DNA of 9,201 nucleotides from positions 1 through 9,201 of the forward strand of contig DAIDHU010000329.1 in assembly GCA_027451915.1 (NCBI GenBank), in the 5' to 3' direction. Each line of letters begins with the position of its first letter. The stretch's first letter is position 1. Below the pieces are notes generated by a model. That model was not told the DNA's origin. It ran no database searches and saw only the letters and a list, made by a program, of their open reading frames with translations. This document shows, one piece after another, positions 1 to 6,800 of this stretch. This DNA is from Thiomonas sp. (GTDB lineage: Bacteria > Pseudomonadota > Gammaproteobacteria > Burkholderiales > Burkholderiaceae_C). Position numbers and translations under genes: made by a program.

Positions 1-833
1 GACGATGGCGCTTCGAGTGCGGCGTGGAAGTGCGCGCGGACGCCGGCGCGCATGCGCCGGCCGCGCTGCTGGAGGCGTTCGACGCCGTGTTGCTGGCTGC
101 CGGCGCCGAGCAGCCGCGCGACCTGCCGGTGCCGGGGCGCGAGCTCGACGGGGTGCATTACGCGATGGAATTCCTGCCCCAGCAGAACCGCGTGAACGCC
201 GGCGACAAGATCAAGGGCCAGATCCTGGCCACCGGCAAGCATGTGGTGGTGATCGGCGGCGGCGACACCGGCAGCGACTGCGTGGGCACCAGCAACCGCC
301 ACGGCGCGGCCAGCGTGACCCAGTTCGAGCTGCTGCCGCAGCCGCCCGAGCAGGAGAACAAGCCCCTGGTGTGGCCGTACTGGCCTATCAAGCTGCGCAC
401 CTCGAGCAGCCACGAATAGGGCTGCTCGCGCGACTGGTCGGTGGCCACCAAGGCCTTCGTGCCGGGCACCGGCAAGGACAAGGGCAAGGTCAGGCAGGTG
501 CAGGCCTGCCGCGTGGAGTGGAAGGACGGGCGCATGCAGGAAGTGCCGGGCAGCGAGTTCATGCTGCAGGCCGACCTGGTGCTGCTGGCCATGGGCTTCG
601 TGCACCCCGTGGGCTCGGTGCTCGACGCCTTCGGCGTGCAACGCGATGCGCGCGGCAACGCCAGCGCCGGCACCGAGGACGCGGGCGGCTACGCGACCAA
701 CGTGCCCAAGGTGTTCGCCGCCGGCGACATGCGCCGCGGCCAGAGCCTGGTGGTGTGGGCGATCCGGGAAGGCCGCCAGGCCGCCCGTGAAGTCGACCGC
801 TTTCTCATGGGCTCGACGGATCTGCCGCGCTGA
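1..833 (+). pseudogene. gltD: Glutamate synthase (NADPH) small subunit, 3' part, interrupted by an in-frame TAG
   Basis: GltD is the flavin-containing beta subunit of glutamate synthase. It passes electrons from NADPH to the GltB subunit, which makes glutamate from glutamine and 2-oxoglutarate in the cytoplasm. The gene enters from the left edge in the frame starting at base 3, so the N-terminal Fe-S and FAD part is missing. Visible are the NADPH-binding loop VVVIGGGDTGSDCVGTSNRH (about 244-303), the family segment LRTSSSHE just before base 417, and the C-terminal FAD motif NVPKVFAAGDMRRGQSLVVW with the usual tail IREGRQAAREVDRFL. TAG at 417-419 replaces what the family normally has as Glu (HE-E-GC), so one G-to-T change from GAG explains it. 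The frame continues unbroken to TGA at 831-833 with conserved residues intact. This means a recent nonsense mutation, a sequencing error or readthrough. Identity is very sure; functional state is open. Confidence 0.9.
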
Positions 834-835
834 GC

Positions 836-1333
836 TCAGCCCGGCCCGAACGGCGCGGCGCCCTGGCGCGGAAGCGGCAGGGGCTCGGCCGGCAGGAAGG
901 GGCATTGGCCGGCGTCGAAATGGGTCATGGTGGCGCCGCTGCACAGCAGCCAGTCCACCGTGGGGCTGGGGCGCATCCAGCCAGGCGCGTCGGGCCGGAA
1001 GGCCTGGAAGCGACCGTGCAGCTTGGGGTAGGGCCAGCGGGAGAACCGGGGTGCGTAGATGCATTCGATGGTGCCACGCTGCTCCCTGCCTGGCACGGGA
1101 AGCCACTTGAGCTCCATGAGTTGCGCACCGGCGGATTCCTTCAGGTCCTCGCCGAACCACAGGTTGCGGTCGTAGCTGTCGGCCAGGGTCTGGGCGCAGA
1201 ACATGGCCAGGGCGCCCGGTTGCGACGCCGAGGGCGGGCTGCCCTGCGCATGGCCCGGGTGGAGCATGGCGAACAGGCCCGCCAGCAGCGGGAAGGAAAC
1301 GGCTGCGAGCCAGCCTGGGCGTTGCGGTTTCAT
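836..1333 (-). CDS. Exported four-cysteine protein of unknown function
   Basis: I do not recognise this 165-aa protein. The N-terminus looks like a Sec signal peptide: MKPQR, a hydrophobic stretch over residues 8-23, then a likely signal peptidase I site after HAQ near residue 30. The mature part is about 135 aa, rich in Pro, Trp and aromatic residues, with no membrane segment. It has exactly four cysteines (46, 91, 131, 144), which would suit two disulfide bonds in the periplasm. The conserved-looking blocks are FCAQTLADSYDRNLWFGED and VDWLLCSGATMTHFDAGQCP. The start is supported by a GAGGGGA Shine-Dalgarno-like sequence about 7 nt before the ATG at 1331-1333. It converges on gltD with only two bases between the stop codons, and its start diverges from pdxH. 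Coding is inferred from the signal peptide, the Shine-Dalgarno site and the tight fit between neighbours. Confidence 0.72.
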   Translation of the reverse strand: MKPQRPGWLAAVSFPLLAGLFAMLHPGHAQGSPPSASQPGALAMFCAQTLADSYDRNLWFGEDLKESAGAQLMELKWLPVPGREQRGTIECIYAPRFSRWPYPKLHGRFQAFRPDAPGWMRPSPTVDWLLCSGATMTHFDAGQCPFLPAEPLPLPRQGAAPFGPG

Positions 1334-1470
1334 GGCGGATTCCCCTCGGGTTGCCGCGGCGCGAGTCGCGTCGCATGCAGGCTCTGACGCCCCGCACGGG
1401 GTCGAAGTTCCCCTTTCCGCAGGCGGCGAGGGGCCAAGACCGCAGGCGGCAGCGTCGGCGGGCTCTTTCC

Positions 1471-1476
1471 TATACT
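1471..1476 (+). promoter_or_regulatory. -10-like TATACT directly before pdxH
   Basis: TATACT matches five of six bases of the sigma-70 -10 consensus and stands out in a GC-rich surround. Only six bases separate it from the pdxH ATG, so transcription would begin at or within a base or two of that ATG. I see no good -35 hexamer 16-18 bp upstream (the bases around 1448-1453 read GGCAGC). Confidence 0.4.
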
Positions 1477-1482
1477 CTTGCG

Positions 1483-2121
1483 ATGGACTCCCTGGCCGAT
1501 CTTCGCAAGGACTACGCCCGCGCCGAACTGGACGAGGCGCATGCCGACCCCGATCCGTTGAAGCAGTTCGAGCGCTGGCTCGCCGAGGCCGTGCAGGCCC
1601 GCCTGCCCGAGCCCAACGCCATGACCCTGGCCACCGTCGGCGAGGCCGGCCGGCCGTCCACGCGGGTGGTGCTGATCAAGGGCGTGGATTCCCGGGGCAT
1701 CGTCTGGTACACCAACTATCTCAGTCGCAAGGGGCGCGAGCTGCAGGCGCATGCCTTCGCGGCCCTGCAGTTCCACTGGGTGGAGCTCGAGCGGGTGGTG
1801 CGCATCGAGGGCCGCGTGGAAAAGGTGTCCGACGAGGAGTCCGACGCCTACTTCGCCAGCCGCCCGCTGGCCTCGCGCATCGGGGCCTGGGCCTCGGAGC
1901 AGAGCCAGCCCATCGCCGACCGAACCGTGCTGGTGCGGCGCGCGGCATCCTACGGGCTCCAATTCGGGCTGAAGCCGCCCAGGCCGCCGCATTGGGGGGG
2001 CTTTCGCCTGCTGCCCGACGCCTGGGAATTCTGGCAGGGCCGTCCCTCGCGCCTGCACGACCGCCTGGCCTACCGCCTGGGCGACGACGGCACCTGGACC
2101 CGCCAGCGCCTGGCGCCCTGA
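1483..2121 (+). CDS. pdxH: Pyridoxamine/pyridoxine 5'-phosphate oxidase
   Basis: PdxH is a cytoplasmic FMN enzyme that oxidises pyridoxine or pyridoxamine 5'-phosphate to pyridoxal 5'-phosphate, the last step of vitamin B6 cofactor synthesis and salvage. The 212-aa protein has the normal family length. Landmarks are the N-terminal LRKDY (7-11), the FMN-binding RVVLIK (61-66), WYTNYLSRKGREL (75-87), HWGGFR (170-175) and the C-terminal PNPOx signature EFWQGRPSRLHDR (182-194). I chose the ATG at 1483 because PdxH proteins begin just before this LRxDY block; the open frame runs back to 1351 but that part looks non-coding. No Shine-Dalgarno sequence precedes the ATG (the upstream bases are CTCTTTCCTATACTCTTGCG), which together with the adjacent TATACT suggests a leaderless mRNA. 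A run of seven G at 1994-2000 lies in the HWGGFR codons and is a place where sequencing or replication slips could occur; the frame is intact here. Confidence 0.96.
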   Translation: MDSLADLRKDYARAELDEAHADPDPLKQFERWLAEAVQARLPEPNAMTLATVGEAGRPSTRVVLIKGVDSRGIVWYTNYLSRKGRELQAHAFAALQFHWVELERVVRIEGRVEKVSDEESDAYFASRPLASRIGAWASEQSQPIADRTVLVRRAASYGLQFGLKPPRPPHWGGFRLLPDAWEFWQGRPSRLHDRLAYRLGDDGTWTRQRLAP

Positions 2122-2178
2122 GGGGAAGGCGAGCGGCGCGTCGCACGGGGCGGGCCTGCGCGGCGCGGCCAGTGGTTT

Positions 2179-2184
2179 CACAAT
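2179..2184 (+). promoter_or_regulatory. Possible -10 element of the DsbG-like gene
   Basis: CACAAT lies in a small AT-richer patch (GGTTTCACAATC) of the pdxH-dsb gap and would place the transcript start about 25 nt before the ATG at 2217. No convincing -35 is seen 17 bp upstream. The gene could instead be co-transcribed with pdxH, which ends 95 bp before it. Confidence 0.28.
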
Positions 2185-2216
2185 CGGGCAGCGAAACACT
2201 CCCTGGGGTGCATCCG

Positions 2217-2819
2217 ATGAGTCTTCAAGCTTCGAATCCGAACCGGTCGCGGCGGCGTCTGCTGGGCGTGGCGGTGGCCGCAGGGCTGCTGGCTGGCGGC
2301 CTGCCCGCGGCAAGCTCGGCCGCCTCGGCGCAGGCGGCGGCCCTGCTCGCGGCCATGGACCAGGCCACGAGCATCCGCCAGGGCAACGGCCGGCACCGGC
2401 TGTATGTGTTCTTCGACCCCAATTGCCCCTATTGCCACCAGCTGTATCTCAAGCTGACCCCGCGCCTGGCCAGGGACGAGCTGCAGGTGCACTGGGTCGC
2501 CCTGGGCATGCTGAGCGCCAGCAGCCTGCCCAAGGCGGCCGCCATCCTGCAGGCGCCGGATCGGCTCAAGGCCTTCGAGATCAACGAGCACGACTACGAC
2601 TTCGCGGCCAACGGCCAGCCCGGAGGGGGCATCCTGCCGGCCGCGACCATCGAGCCGCAAACCCGCCGGCTGCTGCAGCGCAACCTGGACATCTATCGGA
2701 GCCAGAAGTTGTTCGGCGTGCCGGTCATGGTGTGGAAACAGCGCGGCGGCCAGGCGCAGATGATGGTCGGGGTCCCCTCCGACCAACAGTTGCACGCCAT
2801 TCTCGCGGGCCTGGCCTGA
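2217..2819 (+). CDS. DsbG-like periplasmic thiol:disulfide oxidoreductase, catalytic domain only
   Basis: This 200-aa protein has a thioredoxin fold of the DsbC/DsbG type: YVFFDPNCPYCHQLY with the active-site pair Cys70 and Cys73 (CPYC, as in E. coli DsbG), and the cis-proline loop FGVPVMV (Pro169). These are its only cysteines. Such proteins isomerise disulfides or reduce oxidised cysteines in the periplasm. The leader (1 to about 38) has SRRRLLG (11-17), a hydrophobic core and an Ala-rich cleavage region, which fits a twin-arginine signal better than most Dsb leaders. Only about 22 residues separate the cleavage region from the catalytic strand, so the usual N-terminal dimerisation domain of DsbC/DsbG (about 60 residues) is absent. 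I chose the ATG at 2217 because it is followed at once by the signal peptide and preceded by GGGGTG (2205-2210). It follows pdxH by 95 bp and converges on msrA. The fold is sure; the exact role is inferred. Confidence 0.88.
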   Translation: MSLQASNPNRSRRRLLGVAVAAGLLAGGLPAASSAASAQAAALLAAMDQATSIRQGNGRHRLYVFFDPNCPYCHQLYLKLTPRLARDELQVHWVALGMLSASSLPKAAAILQAPDRLKAFEINEHDYDFAANGQPGGGILPAATIEPQTRRLLQRNLDIYRSQKLFGVPVMVWKQRGGQAQMMVGVPSDQQLHAILAGLA

Positions 2820-2849
2820 GCGCGGCGCCTTCCAGCCAATGCGCAACCG

Positions 2850-2866
2850 GCCCCGGTGGATGGGGC
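2850..2866. terminator. Weak hairpin between the convergent dsbG-like gene and msrA
   Basis: GCCCC (2850-2854) and GGGGC (2862-2866) form a 5-bp stem with a 7-nt loop in the 81-bp gap between two convergent genes. No T-rich tract follows on either strand, so it is not a convincing intrinsic terminator. I see nothing else in this gap. Confidence 0.18.
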
Positions 2867-2900
2867 ATTCCGGTCCGCGCGGCCCTTGCGGGTCGCCCGG

Positions 2901-3491
2901 TCAGGCCCGGCGCATCAGCTGGGAGGCGAACTCGCGCTGCACCTTGGCCATCTTGGGCGCGATCACGACCTGGCAATAGCCCTGCTCGGGGTGTTGCTCG
3001 AAGTAGCGCTGGTGATAGGCCTCGGCCGGCCAGAACACCCGCAGCGCCTCGATCTCGGTGACGATGGGCTGCGAGCCGTAGCGCCCGCTCTCGCGCAGGC
3101 GCTGCACGTACTCACGCACCGCAGCCTCGTGCGAGGCCTGCTCGAAGTAGATGCCGGATCGGTACTGCGGGCCCACGTCGGCGCCCTGGCGGTTCGGCGT
3201 GGTCGGGTCGTGGATGGTGAAGAACAGGTCGAGCAGGCGCTGCAGGCTCAGGCGCTGGGGATCGAAGCGCACGCGCACGGCCTCCGCGTGCCCGGTGCGT
3301 CCGCCGCATACCTGTTCGTAGCTGGGCTGGTGCACATGTCCCTGGGCATAGCCGCTGGTGGCCTCCAGCACGCCGTCCAGGGCCAGCACCGCGGCCTCGA
3401 CGCACCAGAAACATCCACCCGCCAGCGTGATGGTTTCCAGGGGCTGCGCGGCGGCTCTGGTGCCCGCGTCCTTCGGCATCGTCGTACTCAT
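2901..3491 (-). CDS. msrA: Peptide-methionine (S)-S-oxide reductase
   Basis: MsrA reduces methionine-S-sulfoxide in proteins, repairing oxidative damage; thioredoxin recycles it. The 196-aa protein carries the hallmark GGCFWC (25-30) with catalytic Cys27, then TSGYAQGH (45-52), YEQVCGGRTGHAEAVRV (58-74), FFTIHDPTTPNRQGADVGPQYRS (90-112 region) and HPEQGYC (167-173), where Cys173 is the likely resolving cysteine. There is no signal peptide, so it acts in the cytoplasm. The start at 3489-3491 is fixed by a perfect AGGAGG (3505-3500 on the minus strand) with 8-nt spacing; the frame is open further upstream to 3683, but that part is non-coding in character and overlaps a structured RNA candidate. 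MsrA converges on the DsbG-like gene, another thiol redox protein. About 70 nt separate the msrA start from a terminator-like hairpin upstream, so expression may depend on readthrough of that element or on a nearer promoter. Confidence 0.96.
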   Translation of the reverse strand: MSTTMPKDAGTRAAAQPLETITLAGGCFWCVEAAVLALDGVLEATSGYAQGHVHQPSYEQVCGGRTGHAEAVRVRFDPQRLSLQRLLDLFFTIHDPTTPNRQGADVGPQYRSGIYFEQASHEAAVREYVQRLRESGRYGSQPIVTEIEALRVFWPAEAYHQRYFEQHPEQGYCQVVIAPKMAKVQREFASQLMRRA

Positions 3492-3499
3492 GGCAAGGG

Positions 3500-3505
3500 C
3501 CTCCT
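3500..3505 (-). promoter_or_regulatory. Strong Shine-Dalgarno of msrA
   Basis: AGGAGG on the minus strand, 8 nt before the msrA ATG. It is the only perfect Shine-Dalgarno sequence I found at a gene start in this window and it decides the start codon over longer open-frame alternatives. Confidence 0.85.
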
Positions 3506-3513
3506 GCGAGCGA

Positions 3514-3519
3514 AAGATA
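3514..3519 (-). promoter_or_regulatory. Possible -10 of a proximal msrA promoter
   Basis: TATCTT on the minus strand lies downstream of the terminator-like hairpin and 22 nt before the msrA ATG. The -35 region at 17-bp spacing reads CTGCAC, a poor match. If used, msrA would be transcribed independently of the structured RNA upstream. Confidence 0.25.
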
Positions 3520-3560
3520 CGCCGTTGCGCGCTGGCGTGCAGAGGCCGAATGCGGCAGCC

Positions 3561-3598
3561 AAACAAGAAGGCCGCGCGCCTGAAGCGGCGACGCGGCC
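3561..3598 (-). terminator. Rho-independent terminator-like stem-loop upstream of msrA
   Basis: On the minus strand the arms GGCCGCG (3598-3592) and CGCGGCC (3576-3570) pair perfectly. Inside them CGCC (3590-3587) pairs with GGCG (3580-3577). One base (3591) bulges and a 6-nt loop GCTTCA remains, giving 11 base pairs. The 3' arm runs straight into TTCTTGTTT (3569-3561). The T-rich side is present only on the minus strand, so it would stop transcripts heading toward msrA. It lies 214 nt after the DUF748 stop codon, too far to be that gene's obvious own terminator. The T-tract is interrupted by C and G, which lowers certainty. Confidence 0.55.
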
Positions 3599-3720
3599 TA
3601 GGGTACCGCGGTGCCCGGGTGTGATGCCGGATACCGCAACCGGCACCGAGTGCCGGAGTTGGGGTGCTCGGCCCGAGCTGCACCCGGGCCGGCGGTCGTG
3701 GCGGCTCAAACCTCCACGAC
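3561..3720 (-). ncRNA. Candidate structured small RNA or msrA leader (unrecognised family)
   Basis: This stretch of about 160 nt is bounded by a promoter-like sequence and a terminator-like hairpin on the minus strand. Its predicted 5' end starts with a perfect 7-bp hairpin, GTCGTGG (3720-3714) with CCACGAC (3701-3695). A 9-bp long-range stem, GCCCGGGTG (3689-3681) with CACCCGGGC (3621-3613), then encloses two triloop hairpins: GCTCG/CGAGC (3678-3666) and CCGGCAC/GTGCCGG (3656-3640). The terminator stem follows. I tested it by eye against tmRNA, 4.5S, RNase P, 6S and common riboswitch core motifs and saw no match. It could be a free-standing sRNA or a transcription attenuator in the msrA 5' leader. 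GC-rich DNA forms chance stems easily, so structure alone is weak; the promoter plus terminator arrangement is the better argument. Confidence 0.42.
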
Positions 3721-3727
3721 GGTTCCC

Positions 3728-3756
3728 AATCTAGGCCTGCGCCAAGCCAGCGTCAA
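3728..3756 (-). promoter_or_regulatory. Sigma-70-type promoter for the structured RNA candidate
   Basis: On the minus strand TTGACG (3756-3751, five of six consensus bases) is followed after exactly 17 bp by TAGATT (3733-3728, four of six). The expected start point falls at 3720-3724, where the first hairpin arm begins. A T-rich patch (GTTTTTGCGGTCTTGCTC) lies just upstream and could help as an UP-like element. This is the best -35/-10 pair I found in the window. Confidence 0.48.
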
Positions 3757-3765
3757 GAGCAAGAC

Positions 3766-3805
3766 CGCAAAAACTTTCGAGCCTTTGCGAGCGCCGCGCG
3801 GGCGC
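3766..3805 (-). terminator. Possible stem-loops after the DUF748 gene
   Basis: Reading the minus strand past the DUF748 stop, GCGCC/GGCGC (3805-3801 with 3795-3791) forms a 5-bp stem with a 5-nt loop beginning 6 nt after the stop codon. CGCAAA/TTTGCG (3789-3784 with 3771-3766) forms a second, 6-bp stem with a 12-nt loop, followed by GTCTTGCTCTT. Neither has a clean T-run, so termination here is only possible. Confidence 0.25.
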
Positions 3806-3811
3806 GGCCGT

Positions 3812-6800
3812 TCAGGGCAGACTGACGCTCAGGCGGGCGCTGGGCGAGCAGCCCGACGGGCCCGCGCCGAGGGTCTCGGGCGCGGCGATGAACTGGCGCA
3901 CCGCGGGCACCCCCAGCTTGCTCAGGCCCTCGCGCAGCGCGATGGCGCGGCGCATGGCCAGCGCCTGCAGCTGGTCCTTTCCGTCGGGAATGGATTGCAG
4001 CAGCAGATCCTGCATGGTGCCGGGGGACACACTGCTGGCCAGGCCCAGGGCGTTGCGCGGCTTGTCGGGAAGCGAGGTGGAACGATACAGCTGGGCCAGC
4101 GCCTGGTCGCGGTATCTGGCCGGAACCTGGGTGTCCTTCGCATGCGCATAGGCCTCGGCGCGCGGCAGATCTCGGCGCCAGGCCTGCAGCAGTCGGCGTT
4201 CCAGCACGGCCTGCCGAAGGGCCTTCGCCTCGGAGGCGCCGCAGGTTCCCCCGGTGATGGTGACCACCAGATTCGGCTTGGCCTGCAGCAGCCTGGCGAT
4301 GTCGGCCAGGCGCGCGGCATCGTCCGCCCCCAGCTGCGCCTGCCCGGCGGCGAAGGGGACCACATTGAGCTGCGGCGGCGGCGCCGAGCCCGAGAACATG
4401 TGCGCCATCAGCGAGAAGGGGGCCGTGATGGCGCGCAGAATCAGCTTGCCGATGGCCTGCGCGATGACCGCTCCGAGACTGAAATGGGGATCGTTGAGCG
4501 AGCCGGAAATCGGGATGTCCAGGTTGATGTTCCCGTTCGGGTCCTTCAGCAGGTTCACGGCCAGCAGCACCGGAAGCTTGGTGGCCGTCGGGCTGTCCAC
4601 GTGGGGCCCGAAGGTGAGCTGGCGCAGCACCAGCTTGTTGTCGGCCTGCAGCTTGCCGCCGGCGTCGATGTCGTAGTGCACGTCCATGGACAGCAGACCG
4701 CGTTCGATGCCGTAGCCCGCGTAGCGCGTCGAGTAGGGCGACAGGGGCGCCAGCTGCAGATCGTCGACCCGCCCGTGCACGTCCAGCTGCGGGGGGCTGA
4801 GCAGCGGGTTGACCTTGCCCGAGAGGGTCACCGGCGCAGTACCTTCGGCGACCGCGCGCAGGTCCACCGTGGCCTGCTGTGGCGAGTCGGAGGCGAAGGC
4901 CCCGATGGTTCCGTGCACTTCGCCCAGGCTGGCCGAGTAGTTGGGCTGCACGAAATGATCGGCCCAGTCGACGCGCCCGCCGTCCAGGCTGATGCCGCCG
5001 ATGCGCAGGCTCAGCGCCGGGGTCCCGGCGCGGGCGGCGGCGCCGCCCCCCGCAGGGGCGGCGGAGGAGGCGGAGGAGGCGGAAGGAGCCCGGGACGCCG
5101 AGGAGGCCGCGCCGGCCGGGCGCAGCACTTCGGCCACGTTCAGGCGCGCCTGCGGGCTCAGGGTGAGGCGCGCGTAGAAGCTGTACAAAAGCACCTGGCC
5201 GATGTCCAGGCGCGTGGCGGGCCTGGCCGCCGGATCCACGCGCAGGCGCAGCGACTGCAGTTGCAGCGAGCGCCAGCCGAGCAGGCTGGCATCGGGCTGC
5301 AGGGTGTTCAGGGCCAGGCCGTCGAGCGCCACGCGACCCTCGAAACCCAGGCGCGGGCCACCCGCGGGGAGCGATACCTCGATGCTGCCGTCGGCATCGG
5401 CCGTGCCGCGGACCACCCGGGCGTTCACCCGCGGCAGGTAATCGCCCGCCACCTGCACCGGCAATCCCTGCGCGCGCAAGCGGCCCTGCAGGCGCCACGG
5501 CGCGGCGCGCAGCTGCCCCTGCAGGCTGAGCAGGGCCCCCGCCGCGGCTTCCCCGTCGCCTTTCGCACCCTGCCGGCTCACGGGCAGCGGGGCCTGGCGC
5601 GCGTCGAGCACGTGGGCCCGCAGGCTCAGGCCCGCGGCTTCGCGCATCGGCCAGGCGGCGTGTCGGAGTTCGGCATCGATGCCGCTGAAGTACAGCACCA
5701 CCGGGCGCGCCGCGTGGGTGTCGGCGAAGCCCAGGGTTCCGCCGCGGATGCTGGCGTCGGCCACCCGCACGCTCCATGGCTTCGCGGCGGCTGGCCGCGA
5801 CGCGCTGGGAACGCGGCGGGTGCCGGCCTGCGCGGCCGGCTTCGGAGCGGGTTTCGGGGCGGCTTTCGAGGCCGGCAGCAGCCCGGCGGGCAGGAGATGC
5901 TGCAGCGACCATGCGCCGCTGGAATCGCGGGTGAGGGCCGCTTGCGGCTGCAGCAGGGCGACGCTGCCCAGGCTCAGGCTGCGCGCCTGCAGGTCCACCT
6001 TGGCCTCGCGCAGTTGCAGCGCCGTCGCGCGCATGCCGGCCGGCCCGCCGAGGGAGGGCTGCTCGACCTCCAGCGCGCCCGCGTCGATGCGCAGCTGGGA
6101 GGGCTGGCGGCTCCAGTCCAGGCTGGCGTCGCGCAGCACGATGGCCTTGGCGCGCGGCCCCTGGCCGGCGTCGGCCCCCGCGGCTTGCCAGCTGAAGTCC
6201 TGCCACTGTGCCTGCGCCAGCGTGGCATGCAGCCCCTGGCCCGTCCAGCTCAGCCGTGCGCGCGCCTGGAGCACGCCGGAGGGCAGTGGCGCCCCGTGCA
6301 GCCAGGTCTGGGCGTAGGGCAGCGCGAGCTGCGGGTCCAGGCCCTGCAGCTGCAGGGACGCGTCGGCCTTGGAGGCGTCCGCGCTGGCCTGCAGGCTCAG
6401 GCTCAGTCCCCGCGGGCCCTCCAGTCGGGCGCTGGCCTGCAGCGGCTTGCCGGCGCCGGCGGCCGGCAGCGGCCATTGCGCCGGGCCCACGCTCAGCAGG
6501 GGCATGCGCAAGGTCCAGTCCACCACAGGCCGCACGCTGGCGTCATGCCATTGCAGTTGCGCGTCGCGCAGGCTGGCGCCGGCGAGCTCGACGCGCCATG
6601 GCGGCGTGGCCGCGGCGGGCTTGCCCGGTGTCGCCGGCGCGGAAGCCGCCGGCCTGGCGGGCGCCGCGGGGGTGGGCGGCGCGCTCAGCTCGGAGCGGTC
6701 GAGCCGCGCCTGCAGGCCCTCGATGCGCAGCGCACCCAGGCGCATGCGGCGCTGCAGCGGCAGCACCGAGATCAGGTCCAGGCCCGCCGAGCGCACCTGC

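Noticed and set aside
158..673. Minus-strand open frame opposite gltD spanning the TAG position
   Set aside because: It is antisense to unmistakable GltD motifs on both sides of the stop codon and has no domain of its own.
1386..1403. GC hairpin (GACGCCCC/GGGGTC) in the divergent gap before pdxH
   Set aside because: Imperfect, no T-tract, and no operator-like symmetry with a known motif; similar stems arise often at this GC content.
1351..1482. N-terminal extension of pdxH to 1351
   Set aside because: PdxH proteins normally begin just before the LRxDY block reached from the ATG at 1483; the upstream translation looks like non-coding GC-rich sequence.
3492..3683. N-terminal extension of msrA to 3683
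   Set aside because: The extra residues are Arg/Pro-rich and unlike MsrA; a perfect AGGAGG fixes the start at 3491, and the extension would run through a terminator-like hairpin.
3753..6476. A 907-codon open frame on the minus strand overlapping the DUF748 gene in another frame
   Set aside because: Low-complexity Ala/Arg/Gly/Pro translation with no domain, while the 3812-7669 frame carries conserved DUF748 segments across the same bases.
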